Counted from the first letter of the stretch, positions 13,313-27,362 are shown. The stretch: DNA of 64,000 nucleotides from Vespula vulgaris (GCF_905475345.1 NC_066594.1:4318501-4382500), one strand, 5' to 3'. The notes: a model not told the origin generated them from the sequence alone. A program made the numbers and translations.

Positions 13313-13423
13313 CGCCTGTTACGCGGCAGGTGAGATAGGGAGTGTCACCCTCTTCGTACGGTCCCGCCGTCCCGTTCAAAATACGACCCCAACGATCCAA
13401 AATGGTCGGTTGTTCTGGTGGAA
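13313..13423 (-). CDS. Side-family exon: Ig1-Ig2 linker and first strands of Ig domain 2
   Basis: This 111-base exon has an acceptor ending ttacag and the donor gtaagaa. Two bases complete the codon split from the Ig1 exon (G plus TT, Val), giving LTVI-VPPEQP across the junction. It then reads ILDRWGRILNGTAGPYEEGD followed by TPYLTCRVTGG, the last Gly being split to the next exon. VPP(E/H), a D-x-x-G-R block, GP-x-x-EGD and LTC-x-V-x-GG are the standard opening of Ig2 in Side proteins. The Cys in LTC is the first disulphide Cys of Ig2, and NGT is a sequon. It is isolated, with 22.1 kb of intron on the upstream side and 7.9 kb downstream, and is too short to be found by open-frame length. The phase match on both sides is the main proof that it belongs to this gene. 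Confidence 0.92.
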
Positions 13424-14209
13424 CTGTAAAAACAGATAAAAAAGAGATACGATTAGAATCGTTGTAGGTTTGTTACGAAAGTTTGTGATAAACGTTCGCG
13501 TCAGCCAGAACTATTGAAACTTTACGATAGCTATTTCAATTTTTCGACGAGTACCATCGGGTTTTATTCGATGTGGAAAAAGAAATTTAAATATCAATAT
13601 GCATAACTCGAATGCGCACCGCATACATATGCGTGGTATCATCGCAATTTCAGATTTTTCTGTTAGCGCAGAAAATCAAAGCAAATCGAGATAAGTATTT
13701 CGATGTTTTCTTCGAGCCAATTCCAATTTACTGTGCTTCGTGTATCTAGTATCGGTCAGATATAGGTACGATCGCTCGCGGATTAAACGTAGTAATATTT
13801 TTTTGCGGAATATCCGCTCTCGCGAAATCGGAACGGAGTCGGATAAGCCGGCCGAGATATTTCTCTTGCTTTTTCGTTATTTTGGAAGTTAGCTGCATAC
13901 GTCGAACGTATAGGACGCTTTATCAACCAGGTTATGGTGCGGTATATCCACTTTCCTCCTTCGTTTCTCTGACTTTGCCTTTTTTTTCTTCTTTTCCTTT
14001 TTCTCTCTATCTTTTTTACATGTTATGCACTTGGAATCGCTTTTGGCATATAGAAGCTTCCGTGCGAACATATGTAACAAGCCACGGGATAATCTCGACG
14101 TAAAAATTTCGCATTTCCGTTCGCAAACAAACAGAGTTTCGTTGCGAACATACAGATCCTCGTTAAAATCTGGGAACGAGCTGCGTAGGTAGTATATACA
14201 CATGTGAAA

Positions 14210-14300
14210 AAAGTTAGGCCCTTGGGTGATCTGAACCGGAATTCGAACCTGAATCGTTTGTTTTCCGGGCGATTGCATTAAACTATCTAAGCTCTTAGTT
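14210..14300 (-). repeat. tRNA-derived SINE-like remnant (A-box and B-box like)
   Basis: On the minus strand, 14289-14275 reads tagatagtttaatgc, resembling an RNA polymerase III A box, and 14249-14238 reads ggttcgaattcc, a good B box. The spacing between them is about 41 bases, as in a tRNA. Between them is aatcg...cgatt, a five-base anticodon-stem-like pairing around an oversized loop, and the T stem pairs poorly, so this is not a functional tRNA. The sequence on the 3' side (lower coordinates) shows no obvious copy partner in this window. A SINE head or tRNA pseudogene are both possible. Confidence 0.4.
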
Positions 14301-14604
14301 TAATTTTCCTACAAATCCTTTCTTTATTAGAAATTAGAAGGCTTGCCCCATACGTATGATATTATGTGTGGAAGTCGAATAATTAGATCAAAAAAAGATA
14401 TAAGAAACCTTGTCCTTTCAACGAACAACTTCTGCGTATAACGTTGTCATTTCATATAATAAAGTTGAAATAAACGACCTCTTTTGTTTCTTTTTTCTTC
14501 GAAAATAATCTCGTGGATATGTTCGAATCTCATTAGCGAATGTTCGAATTGCAGGAAAAGTTGTTCGAAAGCAAAAAAAAGGAAGAAAAAAAACGAAAGG
14601 GAGA

Positions 14605-14650
14605 AAGGAAGGAAGGACGGAAGGAAGGAAGGAAGGAAGGAAGCAAGGAA
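14605..14650. repeat. (GGAA)n tetranucleotide repeat
   Basis: About ten imperfect GGAA units, interrupted once by cgg and ended by gcaagg. On the opposite strand it gives a repeated LPSF frame that is an artefact. Confidence 0.9.
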
Positions 14651-16526
14651 AATGGTATAGCGCACGTATCGCGTTTTATCGTCGATAATCACTGTAACGT
14701 CGTCCGGTTCGGCAAGCCGCTGGGAAATAATATCTATCGATCCGTGATATCGTTCGTGGACCTTCGGGATTTAACCGGGACGAGTTCTCTATTTTTGAAA
14801 TTTATTTTTGAACGATCGTAAAATCGATGAAAGAACCAATACTCGAATGCAAAAAAGCAAAAAATTTTTCCTAAGCGGATCCAAAAGCGCAGCTAGAACG
14901 GCGATGTTCGTAGATGGCCGTCGATGTCCACGTATTAGCCGATATACCTACGAGCAGGATTTCCGAAAACTCTCGAAATGATCGAAAATCGACGCTGAAT
15001 GGAGGGTGATGTCGTTACCAGGGTATGATTCGCGGTATTTCCGACGAAAGCACTTAATCAAGCGCTCCACGTTTCGGCAAATTCAATTTCAAGCATCCAT
15101 CGTAACGGCCCGATATCTCTTCCCCTTCGCCTCCTCGTCCACCTGTCTATTTCCCCCTTATTCTCGTTTGCTTTTCCTCCACTATTATGCTCTCTACTCT
15201 ATGCATCAGACTTCTTCTCTATTTTATGCCGAGCGTACGCCTTTTCCGACGATTCGTCGAACATGAACACGATGAGATTGGGAGTTAAGCTCATCCTCTT
15301 TTCCAAAACACACTCTCAGAATCTTACTGCTGTATTATATTAAACAATTTACAGCAATTTATGGCCGGTTTTCAGTCTATAATCGGGCATAGCTTTAGAA
15401 AAATAAAACGTTTTCTCTCGCGTTATTCTCGAACGTGCTATTACTTTTTCCGGGTGATCCTTCCTCTTTTTTCACTTGATATCTCTCCCGAGCGTATCTT
15501 TCCTTTTTTAATATCATTTCTCGAACGATTATACTTCGTAAAAACGACGATGTCAATAGGTAAAATAAATCGCATAGCATACGTCGGAATTTTAATGAAT
15601 TAAATGTACGATCGAAAAGTACGATCTAGAAAGCGAACAGTGATGTCACGTAGCATTTAATTCCATGATACTAGGAAAAAGAATGTGATAAGGACGCTTT
15701 TTTCATTCTTGACGATATATCCGTAATAGAATCGCATATGTGATCGTTGAAGAAGATGGAAAAAAGCGTGGCGTAGTTTTCGAGATATTGAAGCAGCTGA
15801 TGATGCTGTAATAAAGCTCGGCTTTTCGTTCTATCTCATCGGTGTAATCTCCTTGTCGCGTTCATAGAACTTATCGAAAATGTAAATCACATGCAGCATC
15901 ATCGCTGCTTTCCTTCGTAATTTAAGAGAATAAAATCCAAGCGCATTTCAAATAGAGCGAGCGACACTCGCAAGTCGTAGTTACTCGACGTTTCGACGGA
16001 TATCGCTCGGAAAGAGAATAAAAGTGAACTTCTTCCTCGAAGTCATTCATGAAATCGCAAAGTGGATTCCGATCTGACTGGAAATGTCTTGAACGCGATT
16101 CTTAGATATCTGTCTTGGATTACTTTCCTTTCTTTTTTAATAATCTTTTCGAAAAAGTACTAATAGTATATTTTGTACATAAGTATATAAGGGACGCGTT
16201 CAGTTAAAACGTTTATATTTTCAGTATAAATGTTTATATATAAAGCCTTAATTTATGAGATTATAAATATCAATTAAAGAAAAAGTACAGTTATAACGAA
16301 ACATGTAATACCAAGATCTTTAAGGATCTTGGATGGAAATATTGATTTATACAATCAGTCGAGTAATTATACATTATGGACTGGAATAATATTTTTAATG
16401 CGTGTTATATAATAAAATTATTACATATATATGTATATATATATATATAGATTAATTACAAAATTAAATCTATCATAAATAACTTTTTAAAATATCTATA
16501 AAATCTAATCTAATCTATATATTATA

Positions 16527-16528
<2 letters not shown>

Positions 16529-16606
<78 letters not shown>
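16529..16606. repeat. Compound (CT)n(AT)n microsatellite
   Basis: About 30 bases of CT dinucleotide pass directly into about 47 bases of AT dinucleotide with one GT interruption. The surrounding 16180-16740 is very AT-rich. Confidence 0.95.
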
Positions 16607-17458
16607 CATTTATATATCATCGTACATTTATTTTACGTAGTAAATGTTATTTATACTCAGTAATCCAGACAAAATTAATGAAGTATGACTTAAACGATCG
16701 ATACATTATATATGTATATTCTCCCTATAGTATATAATCTTTCTTGTTTAGTTACGAAATCGATACTACATTTTTAACACAATTCTTTTTTACGAAATGA
16801 CGAAGGAGTTTCCAAATGTTTTACATCATATTCTAGTTTGATAGAAAAGTCATATTTTTTTTATTTCCATCGGATTACTGAGCTAAAGAGAATTATGTAA
16901 AAGGTCAATCGATATGCGTACATGTCATATCAAAGGAGAATGCATCGACGAACGCAATCCTTTGTCACGAAAACTCGCAACGTCGCTCGGTCCTTCTATT
17001 TCCATCATTTCTTTCTTTTTCTACTTATTCTCTGGTGCTTGGCAAGATAACGTTTCTGCTCAGAGAAAGAAAGCATATATATATATATATCGGTGCTTGC
17101 ATATCGAAAAAGAGAAAGAATGTATTCACCGTTGCGTTGGTATACGGATTTTCCGTGGGTCGATCAATATCGCTCGATACCTTCGTAAAAATTGATATGG
17201 ATAGAATGGAATAGTGTAGAGAGGGGGTGAGTGGAGGACGAGGAAAGCATGAAGGGAAGAAAAATCACAGGAAGCCGTATTGGGAATTATTTTGCCGTCT
17301 CTTGTCAAAACGTATCCGCGTGTAGGCGCGTACCAAATTTTTTTTTTCAAATCGCTTTAGGCAAACGCGGAGGGAGGAAAAATGGAGAAAAGAGAAAGAG
17401 TGAGAGACCATGATCTTTGGAAATACGCGCGAATGCTTTCTTTAGCGAGCATATCTAG

Positions 17459-17463
<5 letters not shown>

Positions 17464-17505
<42 letters not shown>
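17464..17505. repeat. (TA)n microsatellite
   Basis: About 42 bases of uninterrupted TA dinucleotide followed by cacaga. Confidence 0.95.
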
Positions 17506-17511
<6 letters not shown>

Positions 17512-19239
17512 CATATCTATATTATATACTTTCCTATGGCAGCGAGGGGACAAGGAAAAAAGAAGACGAGAAGGAACGATCGATGAAGCTCGAGATGCGC
17601 GCACGAAGTCGGCTCCTTTCGAATTTTCTTAAACGAAAAATTGGCTTTGGGTAGAGCGACGATAGTTTCGTTGAGTACTCACTAGAGCTCTGTAAGCGTT
17701 TTACTTCAAGTATTCTGATCGATAGAAAGAGGTTAAAGTTGGACGACGAGGATGATTGTCGTGAACTTGCTAGTACGATTTGTCTCTTTCTCTCTCTCTC
17801 TCTTTCTCTCTTTTTCTTTTATTTTTCGATAGGTTAAAGAGGTCAGGTATATACAATAGTACATGAATACGAGTGAACCCAGTGACGTTCGAGGATATCT
17901 GCGTCAAGCGTTCTGTCATCGAGCATTGCAGCGCACATAGCTCGTCGATCGGACGCACGAAGCTTTTGTCGTGCCTTGAATTCTCTAGTTGAAAGTATTC
18001 AGAAAAGTGGTTGAGTTGCGAACGCGATACAGAAGGGAAAGTTCGTTCGCGTTCGAGCAGGCTGGAAGAGAATAACGTGGAGGGAGCATTGAGAAAGGAC
18101 AAAGAGAGAAGGGGTCAGCCCGTAGAGGAAGCTTGTAATGGCAATTACTAGTTGTAATCAATGGGCCTCGCTCAGACCGCGTCGATAATTTCAGGGCCGG
18201 CTGGAAAATAGGTACTCTCCCTCTCTTCGCATACGAGAGAACATTTGTAGAAACTGTTCGCACTCACACACTTGCCGCTGTCTCTACCTTTCTACCTCTC
18301 TCTACCCACGATCGAGCTAAACTTACGACGTATAGTTCTACTCGTCTATTTCTCTAAATATATAGAGAACGAATAGAATAGCTACACTACAGAGAGTAGA
18401 ATGACCGTAATTTTAATCGAGTTAATTTAAGACCCTTGTACACGTGTTTATTTTTATATGTATACGAAAAAATGGACAACGACTCGGTCGGGATTCGAGT
18501 TCGAATCCCCTTATATCGTTTTAAAACACTAACTCACCCAAAACTTCGTAAATTCAATTCTTTCGTAGTTTCTTATTTGACTCTAACTCGGGTAAATGTT
18601 TAAACTGGCAAAGTGACAAATAGAATTTGTGTGTAAGATTGAAAGCGAAATCGTCAATCGGTGACAATTGCAACGTAGTTTGAATTTTATCTTTTTAGAT
18701 TATTTTTTAAAAGTAAGATCCTTTTCAAACCATTTAAAGGAACAGAAAAGATTTTACTCGTACCTTGAAAACCATTACTGAATGAATCGTATATCGATTG
18801 TGTACCATAAATCACATTTAATAATCCAAGGATTAAACTCATTGTCGAATTATAAGAATATGCGATCAAGTATGTTGCCAGAATAACAATATAGCGTAGT
18901 GGTAGACTCCAATGCCTTGACCATAGTGAAAGCTTTCGTGTCAATTGGTAATTCCTACAGAGAGAAACGCGCCTCACCGTCTGTGGCAGGAGCCGCTATT
19001 AAGTCAGACAAGTGGAAGCGCGTTAAATTTCAAGGGAATGGTTCCCCAATAGTAATAGCCAAGCACTGTCAGACGAGCAGAAACATTACCGTAAGTGGTG
19101 AGAGTATCTGTAGTCGGACGAACTAGCTTTAAGACTGCTTGAAATAGAAATTGGAGTAAATTCTATATCCCCCTTCGAAACGTGAACCTTTTGAGCCAGC
19201 ACTATTGATTTTTGCTATTGATCGAACCTTTGCCGGGCT

Positions 19240-19310
19240 CTTTCTCTCTCTCTCTCTCTCTCTCTCTTTACCTCCTTTCTCCCCCTTTCTCTCTCTCTCT
19301 CTTTTTCACT
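19240..19310. repeat. (CT)n tracts in a pyrimidine-rich run
   Basis: Two CT dinucleotide tracts (about 19243-19267 and 19288-19301) sit in a continuous pyrimidine-rich strand. Confidence 0.85.
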
Positions 19311-21550
19311 CATAAAAAATAAACATCGCTTTTGCCACGAACGAAACATGAATTTTTAGCAGGAACCGAATAGCAGATGAAAAGTCAACCGCATTTTGCA
19401 TTAATGACTAAGCGGAATAGTTAATGGTTAGTTAAGAGATTAATAAGGATAGTCTTTAAATTATTCAGCACGATATTCCTCCGACGAGCTATAACGTGGA
19501 TCCGACATCATCTAACAATCTTTGGGAATATAACAAATTTTGTTCGTTGCATAATTCAGTATTTTCTTTTTATATGTAGAAATAAAGGTTGTTGTTTTTA
19601 AAATTACTTTAAATCGTCCCTGATTGGATCGATTAATGAAATTTTTCGTAAATCACGCGGTACGTACGCCTCGTCGAAACAAATTATACGCCGAATATTT
19701 ATTCGTGATTGGATGTAGAATCAACTGCAGATTTTATTACATATTTTTTTTATCAAACATACGCGTATACTCACACAGAAAGAGAAATGAAATGGGAAAA
19801 GAGAGAAAGAGAGAGAGAGAGATAACGGATAGATCGTTTCACAGACATATTTACAACCCAGCTGTGGTTGTATCAGGATGTCATATCGAAGAGGATAAAA
19901 ATTGATTTGCCGACAGGGCATTTGTATATAAACCACGAGTGTGAACGGACCGAATCTGTGATATGCCATGTACCTGTCTTTTTCTCTCTCTTAGTTATAC
20001 TCTTCAGAAATTTGGATTCTATAAGACTATGGCATTGGTAAACGCAAAATTACATATTGCGAAAAAATTCCCTTATTATTCTGTTCCCGACCTCAAGGAT
20101 ATTGCCACATTTTCTTGAAGAATTATTTATCTTCAGCAATGGTATGCGTAGCAAGCTACTTTCCTCCATACGCGACCTTTCTTTTACGAGGGAGAATCGC
20201 TTTTCAAATAAAGCCACGATCCGCAAATGCTACTCCTTCCAAGAAATATTTTCACTCGTCGTAAATTTAATCATAAATTTTGCATGCCACGATCGAAAAT
20301 TTTTCACCAAAATCCGCATTAAAGCTTTCAACTGATGTTAATGGTGCGTTTAAAATGCCATGGGACGAGTATTTGACGCTCTATTAAATCTCGCGTATGT
20401 ACGTATATTTATAGGAATGTACAACATTCGTGAAAACATTCGTGTCTCCGTAACTACCTACATGTTTTTCCATTATTTTTGCGTTTACTTTTGGATTATG
20501 CTGACGACTGAATATTAAACGATGAATTTATTAAAATGATCACGGTTTGTAATCTTTCGAGCATAATAGATGCGGGATTATTTCTTGATGTTTATATTGG
20601 AAAACTTGCACTTCATAATTTTATTCACTGTCGTTACAAAAAGAAATATATCAGGAAATAACGTCGATTAACGTCAAGAATCTTTCCTTATAGAAAAATA
20701 CGACGAGCGTTTAGATGATATTTCACGTAGAGAAATTAAACTACTATCGATTATCATATTATTGCGTTTAGTGAAAGGTTTCGATTTTTTTGAAATTTTG
20801 TTTTGAAGTTTTTCGAGTCGAATGAAAAAAAAGAAAGAAAAGATTATCAGTCGATTTGACATTTTAAATATAAATTAAAATGCGTTTCATTAACGAGACT
20901 CGTTCGTCGGGATCGTTTAAACTTACAATTAAACATACAGAGGTTAAATAAATTGATTAAACGAATAGGGAGAAAAGAGAGCAGATGAAGTCTGTTTGAG
21001 CGAACGAGTCGATCAATTTTATCAATTGAGTAAAACAAGTAAATAAGTTATTAAATTTTAATGGATAAAGCGAGTAGTAACCATTTGTCGATTTTGTATC
21101 AATCATTCGTGTATTTACTTTACCTTTAACAAACTTTCCTTTTATGAAAGATTACTCGTTTTTTATATATTTACAAGTAAGTAACATAGACGGACATATA
21201 GAAAAAGTGTGAGATATCGTGACCATCGACGTTTCATCCTTCTATGTCAATAAAAATGTCAAATTTTATTTGGAACATTCGTCGTGGCCATCCTTCATGT
21301 TTCTTGTCAATGGACGGTCGTTGCTTCGTCGTTGGCCGTTCTCGCACCCTTCTTTTCGATATCGTCGTTGACGTCGACGGAACTAACACGATCGTCGTAT
21401 TCCTCGATAAAACCGGAAGACGAGCGACACCTCGTCGTACATGCCGTCTAAACCACGTGTTCGTCAAAGCGGACGCAGGTGTTTCCACTTTTGTGAAATA
21501 CGACCTACAAAAGTGACGTGTCGTTCTCATCCCGGACGTTTCGAAAGTGC

Positions 21551-21592
21551 ATCTCTCCCTCTCTCCCTCCCTCTCTCTCTCTCTCTCTCTCT
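21551..21592. repeat. (CT)n / CCCT microsatellite
   Basis: Imperfect CTCC units pass into an uninterrupted CT tract of about 23 bases. Confidence 0.9.
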
Positions 21593-21764
21593 TTTTCTCA
21601 CTTCGTCAGAAATAAGCAAAGAAAAAGATTTCCATACGAATCCAGTGCATATTTTTTTAGTAAGCAAACTCTATGCCGAAGCAGTCTTCTCGTGAGATTT
21701 TATTTATTTATGATTATTTACGAAAAAGAAAACTGAATACAGCGTACACTTTTGCTAGTTTTTG

Positions 21765-21794
21765 TTCATTCATATTCATTCATGTTCATTCAGT
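21765..21794. repeat. Ten-base tandem repeat, three copies
   Basis: Three tandem copies of a unit close to ttcattcatg, differing at the last one or two positions. Confidence 0.8.
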
Positions 21795-23197
21795 CGTCAT
21801 GTTGTTGACTTTGTAATTCGTAACTCTATTAATTTCCTTTTTCAATTAATTGAACAATTAATTGAAAGAGCGCGTTTTTTTTGACGAGAATTTCTTTTGA
21901 AGAATATGGTAGATACTAACTCTTGAATTCTGGAACTTCAGGCAGTATACATCACTTATAAAAATTTCATGCGCAAAGATTTTAGCGAACATCTTCGAAA
22001 CTATCTTAGAAGGGTTTCGTTAGAATCAAACCGTAAATGTTCTGTATTATAACATATTATAATACGAGCAGTCTAAGGTTGTAACAAAGCAAAGTGCAAC
22101 GATATACAAGCTAGTTGATGCCAGAAGAAATGTCGTCACGAGGTCGTGAATTAATTCGAATCTCAGCCTTCTCTAGTTCTATTTGGCTCCTCCGCTTTCC
22201 CGCTGGAAAGTTAAATTCACGACTCGTACGAGGTACATGAGTTTCCACTATCGTTCTAAAATTCAAACGAGCTAACGGCAGAGCAACGAGTATGGCACTC
22301 GATCGTTGGAGACCGCGGCACGGATTTAAAATACTCGACCATCCGTTACTATCGCGCTTTCCGTCAAATTTCGAAGACGTTGCTGTGGAAATAAAGAAAA
22401 TGTAGAAAATAAAATAGAAATGAAAATAGAGTGAAAAAGAAAGAGAGAACGAATGAGATGATAAATTAAATAGGAAAAATATAATAGTTTAATAAACACG
22501 TTAAACATATAACGTAATTAAGATAATAAATAGAAATATTTATGTAATGTCTCTTGATATAAGTTCTTCTTAATGCTTTCTAATACTTTTTAATTTGTTA
22601 TACAATCAGCACGAACGTTCTCATAGGCTCAGTCTTTATAGTTATCGTGTATAAGTGCATAAGGAGTGTTTCTTTGGCCATCTCCATGTTCAAATATGGC
22701 AATTTGCGTTCCATGCAAAACTACGTGAAATTAGCTTACTTAAGTACTTAAAATTAAGACTATAATTCTCTTATTTAGGTATTATCTTACTATTAATAAT
22801 TTATAATGTATCTCATCTTCGTTACTCATACTACCAAAGTACTTTATAATTTTCTCGTTAATCCATTCATTTTCACATATTTCATATTTGTATGAAAGTA
22901 TATACATATAGAGAGATACTGCTATAAAATCGAGAATAAAGTCGTGCTTGAGATACTTTCTAAAAGAAATCGAGTGAAATGCGGCAAGATTTGAACGCAT
23001 TGAATTTTCTAGGAGAAAAGGCAAGGAATCGAGAACGCGGAATCGGCGCAAGGAAAGAGATGCACGAATATAATCGAAAAGATCATTGGAGCGAGAAAGA
23101 AATGTATCGACTATGAGAGATACCTCAGGCTTTCGCGAGATTTTTTGGCTAGAACTCGTAAAGAGTAGGCTTCGAAAGGAGGTTCGAGCTTGAGAAG

Positions 23198-23285
23198 TAG
23201 CAAGAGAGAGATAAAGAGATAGAGAAGTAGAGAAAGAGAGAGGGAGAGAGAAAGAGAGAGAGAGAGCGAGCGAAAAAAAGGAGAG
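23198..23285. repeat. Purine-rich (GA)n tract
   Basis: Nearly continuous purine strand of GA, GAAA and GGGA units about 85 bases long. It accounts for the S/L-rich frame read on the minus strand here. Confidence 0.85.
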
Positions 23286-26200
23286 CAAAAATAAAAGAAT
23301 TACGAGAAAAGTCAGGATGCTTCGTTTATTTATTCATTTATTTATTTATTCATACGGTGACCTAGCGCCCTTAAGGCTACTGAGAGCACTCCTACGAGAT
23401 ATACGAATGGCGGAGGTCCAAGAGTCGTAACCGGAACGCGTCCTCTAAAGCGTCTACGAAAATGATCGTAAATAAGAAATATCTTTCTTTTCTTTTTTTT
23501 TGCGTGCCGTTTCAGTACCGTTTTTCGATACAACATTCTTTAGCCAATTTTATCGTACGTCTCGAAAACTGTGAAGGGTATTAAAACTACGCGTAGAATT
23601 TGCTTGACTGCGTGAGTAGTTTGTGAATGCGTGCATGTATACTCGAACATTCAAAAGCTTCGTCAATGAGCGAGTGAGACGTCTACGAGTATAGTCTAAC
23701 CCGAGATAATCGTCTCTCTTTCTCTTTCTATCTTTCTTTTTTTCCGACCGGTGTATATAGTAGCCGATCTCTCAAAAGAAGAACGAGTAGACGAGATAGG
23801 AAAAAAAAAGAAGTAAGCTAGACCTCGACCATTCCGCCTTCGTTTCGTTCTAACCCTCCTCCTGCATCTCCTTTCTCTTTCTTTCTTCGAACGATTTGAA
23901 TAAGCCTTCCGTAAGCCTGGAGCTCTCGGTCTCGCGTGTACGCCCGCGCGCCGGTTGAAAAGCCGCGCGATGTTTGCCGAATGCCACTTCGTATGCCGGG
24001 GACTTTTCCAAGTTTTTCGAGAATGTGCGTATTTCTGTGCTTGTATGGAAGTAACCGTTTGCGATGGAGATAGAAGAGAAGGGACGGTAAGATGGTAAGA
24101 GGGAAAACATCGTCGCCATTTTTTTTCTTCTCTTCCTCTTCGACCAAAGCGTAAACTACTACCTTCTTCCTTTTCCTTCGCTCTTAGTTCCTTTGAAATC
24201 TTCGTAGTACGTAGTAAAATCCTTAAAATTGTAAAAGATATTTCGATTTCGTTGTAACTCAACATTTAGTATACTTGTATGATTTTACCAAGATTGCAGT
24301 TTAGAAAGTTTATTCCGTAAAATTTTATTTTCCGAGCGTAATAATAATAGATTCCTCCTACTAGTATGAGTTTTCTTAATTTCCTTCATTCTTCTTCATT
24401 GTATCTTAAATAATAGATGTTAAACACACATTCGATACTGCAGACCGTATTGTTTCTTTCTCCGATCGATCGAAATACGAATTCGTTGATTTTTTTATTT
24501 TTCTCTGCTATTAAAATAATCCAAATATAATATTGTTAAAACAATAAGACTAATTATATTTGCCAGTATGTTAGAGGAATTTCGAACTTGCTAAACATAA
24601 GCATAATAATCGCGATTATAAATTATACATTATATATATATTGGAATATTTTTATCAATGATAAATATTCGATTTTTTATTTGACGCAATAGATGGATGG
24701 GGGAATAAATATTCGATTTAAATAGATTTCAGTATCAGTCCATTGCAGGAATCATCTTTCATTTTGAATTATTTTTGGTATCACCGTACAATTTTTCCTC
24801 GATTCTCTTTCTGCTTTTCATTTTGTTCCTCTTCTCACTTTCTTTTGCTTCTAGATCCATGCATTTCTAACCTTTGCATTTGATTATTCTCGCCCCTTTA
24901 TAAATTTTCTCTTTCTTTTTCACCTACCTTTTCTTTCTCCGTATACCGACTTATCCTTGTTAAATTTTTACGGTCAGTAGTCAGGTACGCGAGTCGTAGT
25001 AGTAGGACAAGCGACGGGTAACAGCGTGGCAGGAGTGAAATTCGCTACGGAATCGTCTTGAATTTATGAAGCTGCATCTCGATATACCTTTATACGCTCT
25101 CAAAGATACATTTAATCGAATATTTTGACTATAGCGAGAATCCGGTTATTCTTCTTCTATTCAACGATTCTCTTTCTCTCTTTTCATCCTTCTCCTCCCT
25201 TTCTTCCCTTCTTCCTTCATCATTCGAAGCATCCAATTCGTGCTGATCGATTTCAAGAACGAAATCCTCACATTATCCGTTCTGACTTCTATTGACCTCG
25301 GAAGGATGTAGGCCGAGGAATTCTATCGGAGAACAATCCTGGAAATCCGTTTCAGCTTTTCTGTTTTATTCTTATTGTTGAATTTGTGAGCAAACTTCAT
25401 TTATATTTGTCGCGGTCGTAAGAGTTATATCGACATTTACAAATATGCTTACAAATTAAAAAAGATTTGTCCTTTCTTTTATTCGGAAGTAGTAACGTAA
25501 TTGTCTTCAATCATGTAACAATGGTTAGAATGTAGATAAATTATGATAAATTAAAAAATGATAACAGATAAATTAATGAATTGTAAAATGAAGAATTCCG
25601 GAGGCAAAATTTTATTTTCGTTGGAATGAGAAACAAATGATTCGTTTACTCTTTTATCAGGAGAGAAGCGGTATCTTCGTGACGAGTTTACTCGACCTCT
25701 CCAATTAACAGGTTCAGGAAATTATGAAAGAGAATAAGTTATCAATTGAACGATCGGAATTAACCGTATGAAGAATCCATCTGTATTTTATTCTTTTTAC
25801 GAGATATTCCTATCGGCGAATCGATACCCGTAAGTCAATAAGTCAAATGGATGGACGTTTTAATTATAACAAGTTTGAAAATTGCAAAGTATACAGAACC
25901 ATCGATAATAGCTGTGATCCTGGCTAATTTTCGATCTCTTTCTTTTCGTTCTACCTCCCGTATCTTTCGTTTTTTCTTATCAAGATCGATTAATTTCTCT
26001 TTCATTTATTTTTTATCTCGTCAACCGCAAGGAGTATCAGCAACGTAATATCAATCGATAAAATTAATTTTTAATTAAGAAAATCTCATTAATGGCTGAA
26101 ATAGATAAATGTGGATGAGAGCGATGGACAGCGGATTCTTTTCTGGGATTGGAAGTTCTCCACGAACGGGCCAGCTTAAAAGTTACGATAAAGCCAATGA

Positions 26201-27362
26201 GCAGTCGTCGAGGTATTTAAGCCTAAGTGGTCTAATTCTCACCGACCGAATGGCTGTCCTTGGACTCCTTAGTGCCTCGTTTACCGCTCCGTGCGGATAC
26301 GGATGCTGGGAGTAAAACTGTCTGTGTGGGTCTTTATTGGTTTTACTTACCGGTTAAGAACTTGGGGAAATTTCGAGACTATTCGACTGGGCCCCATTAT
26401 CATTGGTAACTAAATGTCTTTTGTTTACTTTTAACGATATCAGATATTAGAGATAGAATCGAATCGAAAAATTATTCCTTTGAATGAAATTCGATAATAA
26501 TTGCCAATAATATCGACAAGGAAGGATAGAATAAATTTCTATTCGTTATAACTAATGGACAAATAAAGCGACCACCTTTGTCTTTGGTGACTCGGAAGTA
26601 AGAATAAAATATATTCTTGCTTCTGGGTTACGGTCAAACGTGAAGGCTAGTATTCATCCGGATCTTTGGCGGGATAAGGAGCAACGGACATTTTTCTCGA
26701 AAAATGTTATCCGACGCTATATGTCTTCGGATAATGTAAAGAGGAGAGAAAGAGAGAAAGAGAACCGAGGGTTCGTAAGAATAATGCGAACGTTTCCAGA
26801 AGTCGACGACAGCGGAGCGGCGAAATGGATTTTCGCGAGTTTTCCATGGGATATAGGTTATGGGTCGAGAAAGAGATGAGGCGAAGATTGGCGAGTGGGA
26901 GAAGAGATGGGAGAAGAGAAAATGGGGGTGTAAAGGAGGAGGGTTTAGGAGACTGGCGAAAAAGTAGCCGCGATTCGTATAAAGTGATTTTAAGTGAGAG
27001 TCAGCTCGCCATTTTTCCAGGCAAAAGTTCTTTCTACTGAGATATGGCTGCAAATATTAAAATCTGCTGGCCGGTTGTCAGGGTTCCTGGTTGCCTCCAC
27101 CTAACTCCGCTTTGTCAGTGACTCTCATTCGCGAAATTATCGAGATAGTTATCAGATATATAGCGATCGAACGAGCGTAACTTTGCAAGGTTGTAAATCG
27201 AGCTCCTCTATATCCCTTTTGTTTCTGTGAAGGCATATGGATACGTCCGTCGCTCTTTTTTTTTTTTTAATGAACTATTAATTTTACTTTTGTAAGTTTG
27301 ATAATAGCTTGCGAAAACCACTGTAAGGTAAAACCGGCAGATAAGTGCTACGAGGTTAAAAA

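Noticed and set aside
22782..23288. 168-codon minus-strand open frame
   Set aside because: Its N-terminal third is translation of the GA/CT tract (S/L repeats); the remainder has no recognisable motif.
23696..24265. 189-codon minus-strand open frame
   Set aside because: Extremely Arg/Ser/Lys-rich with overlapping open frames in the other minus-strand phases, no domain, and derived from purine/pyrimidine-biased sequence.
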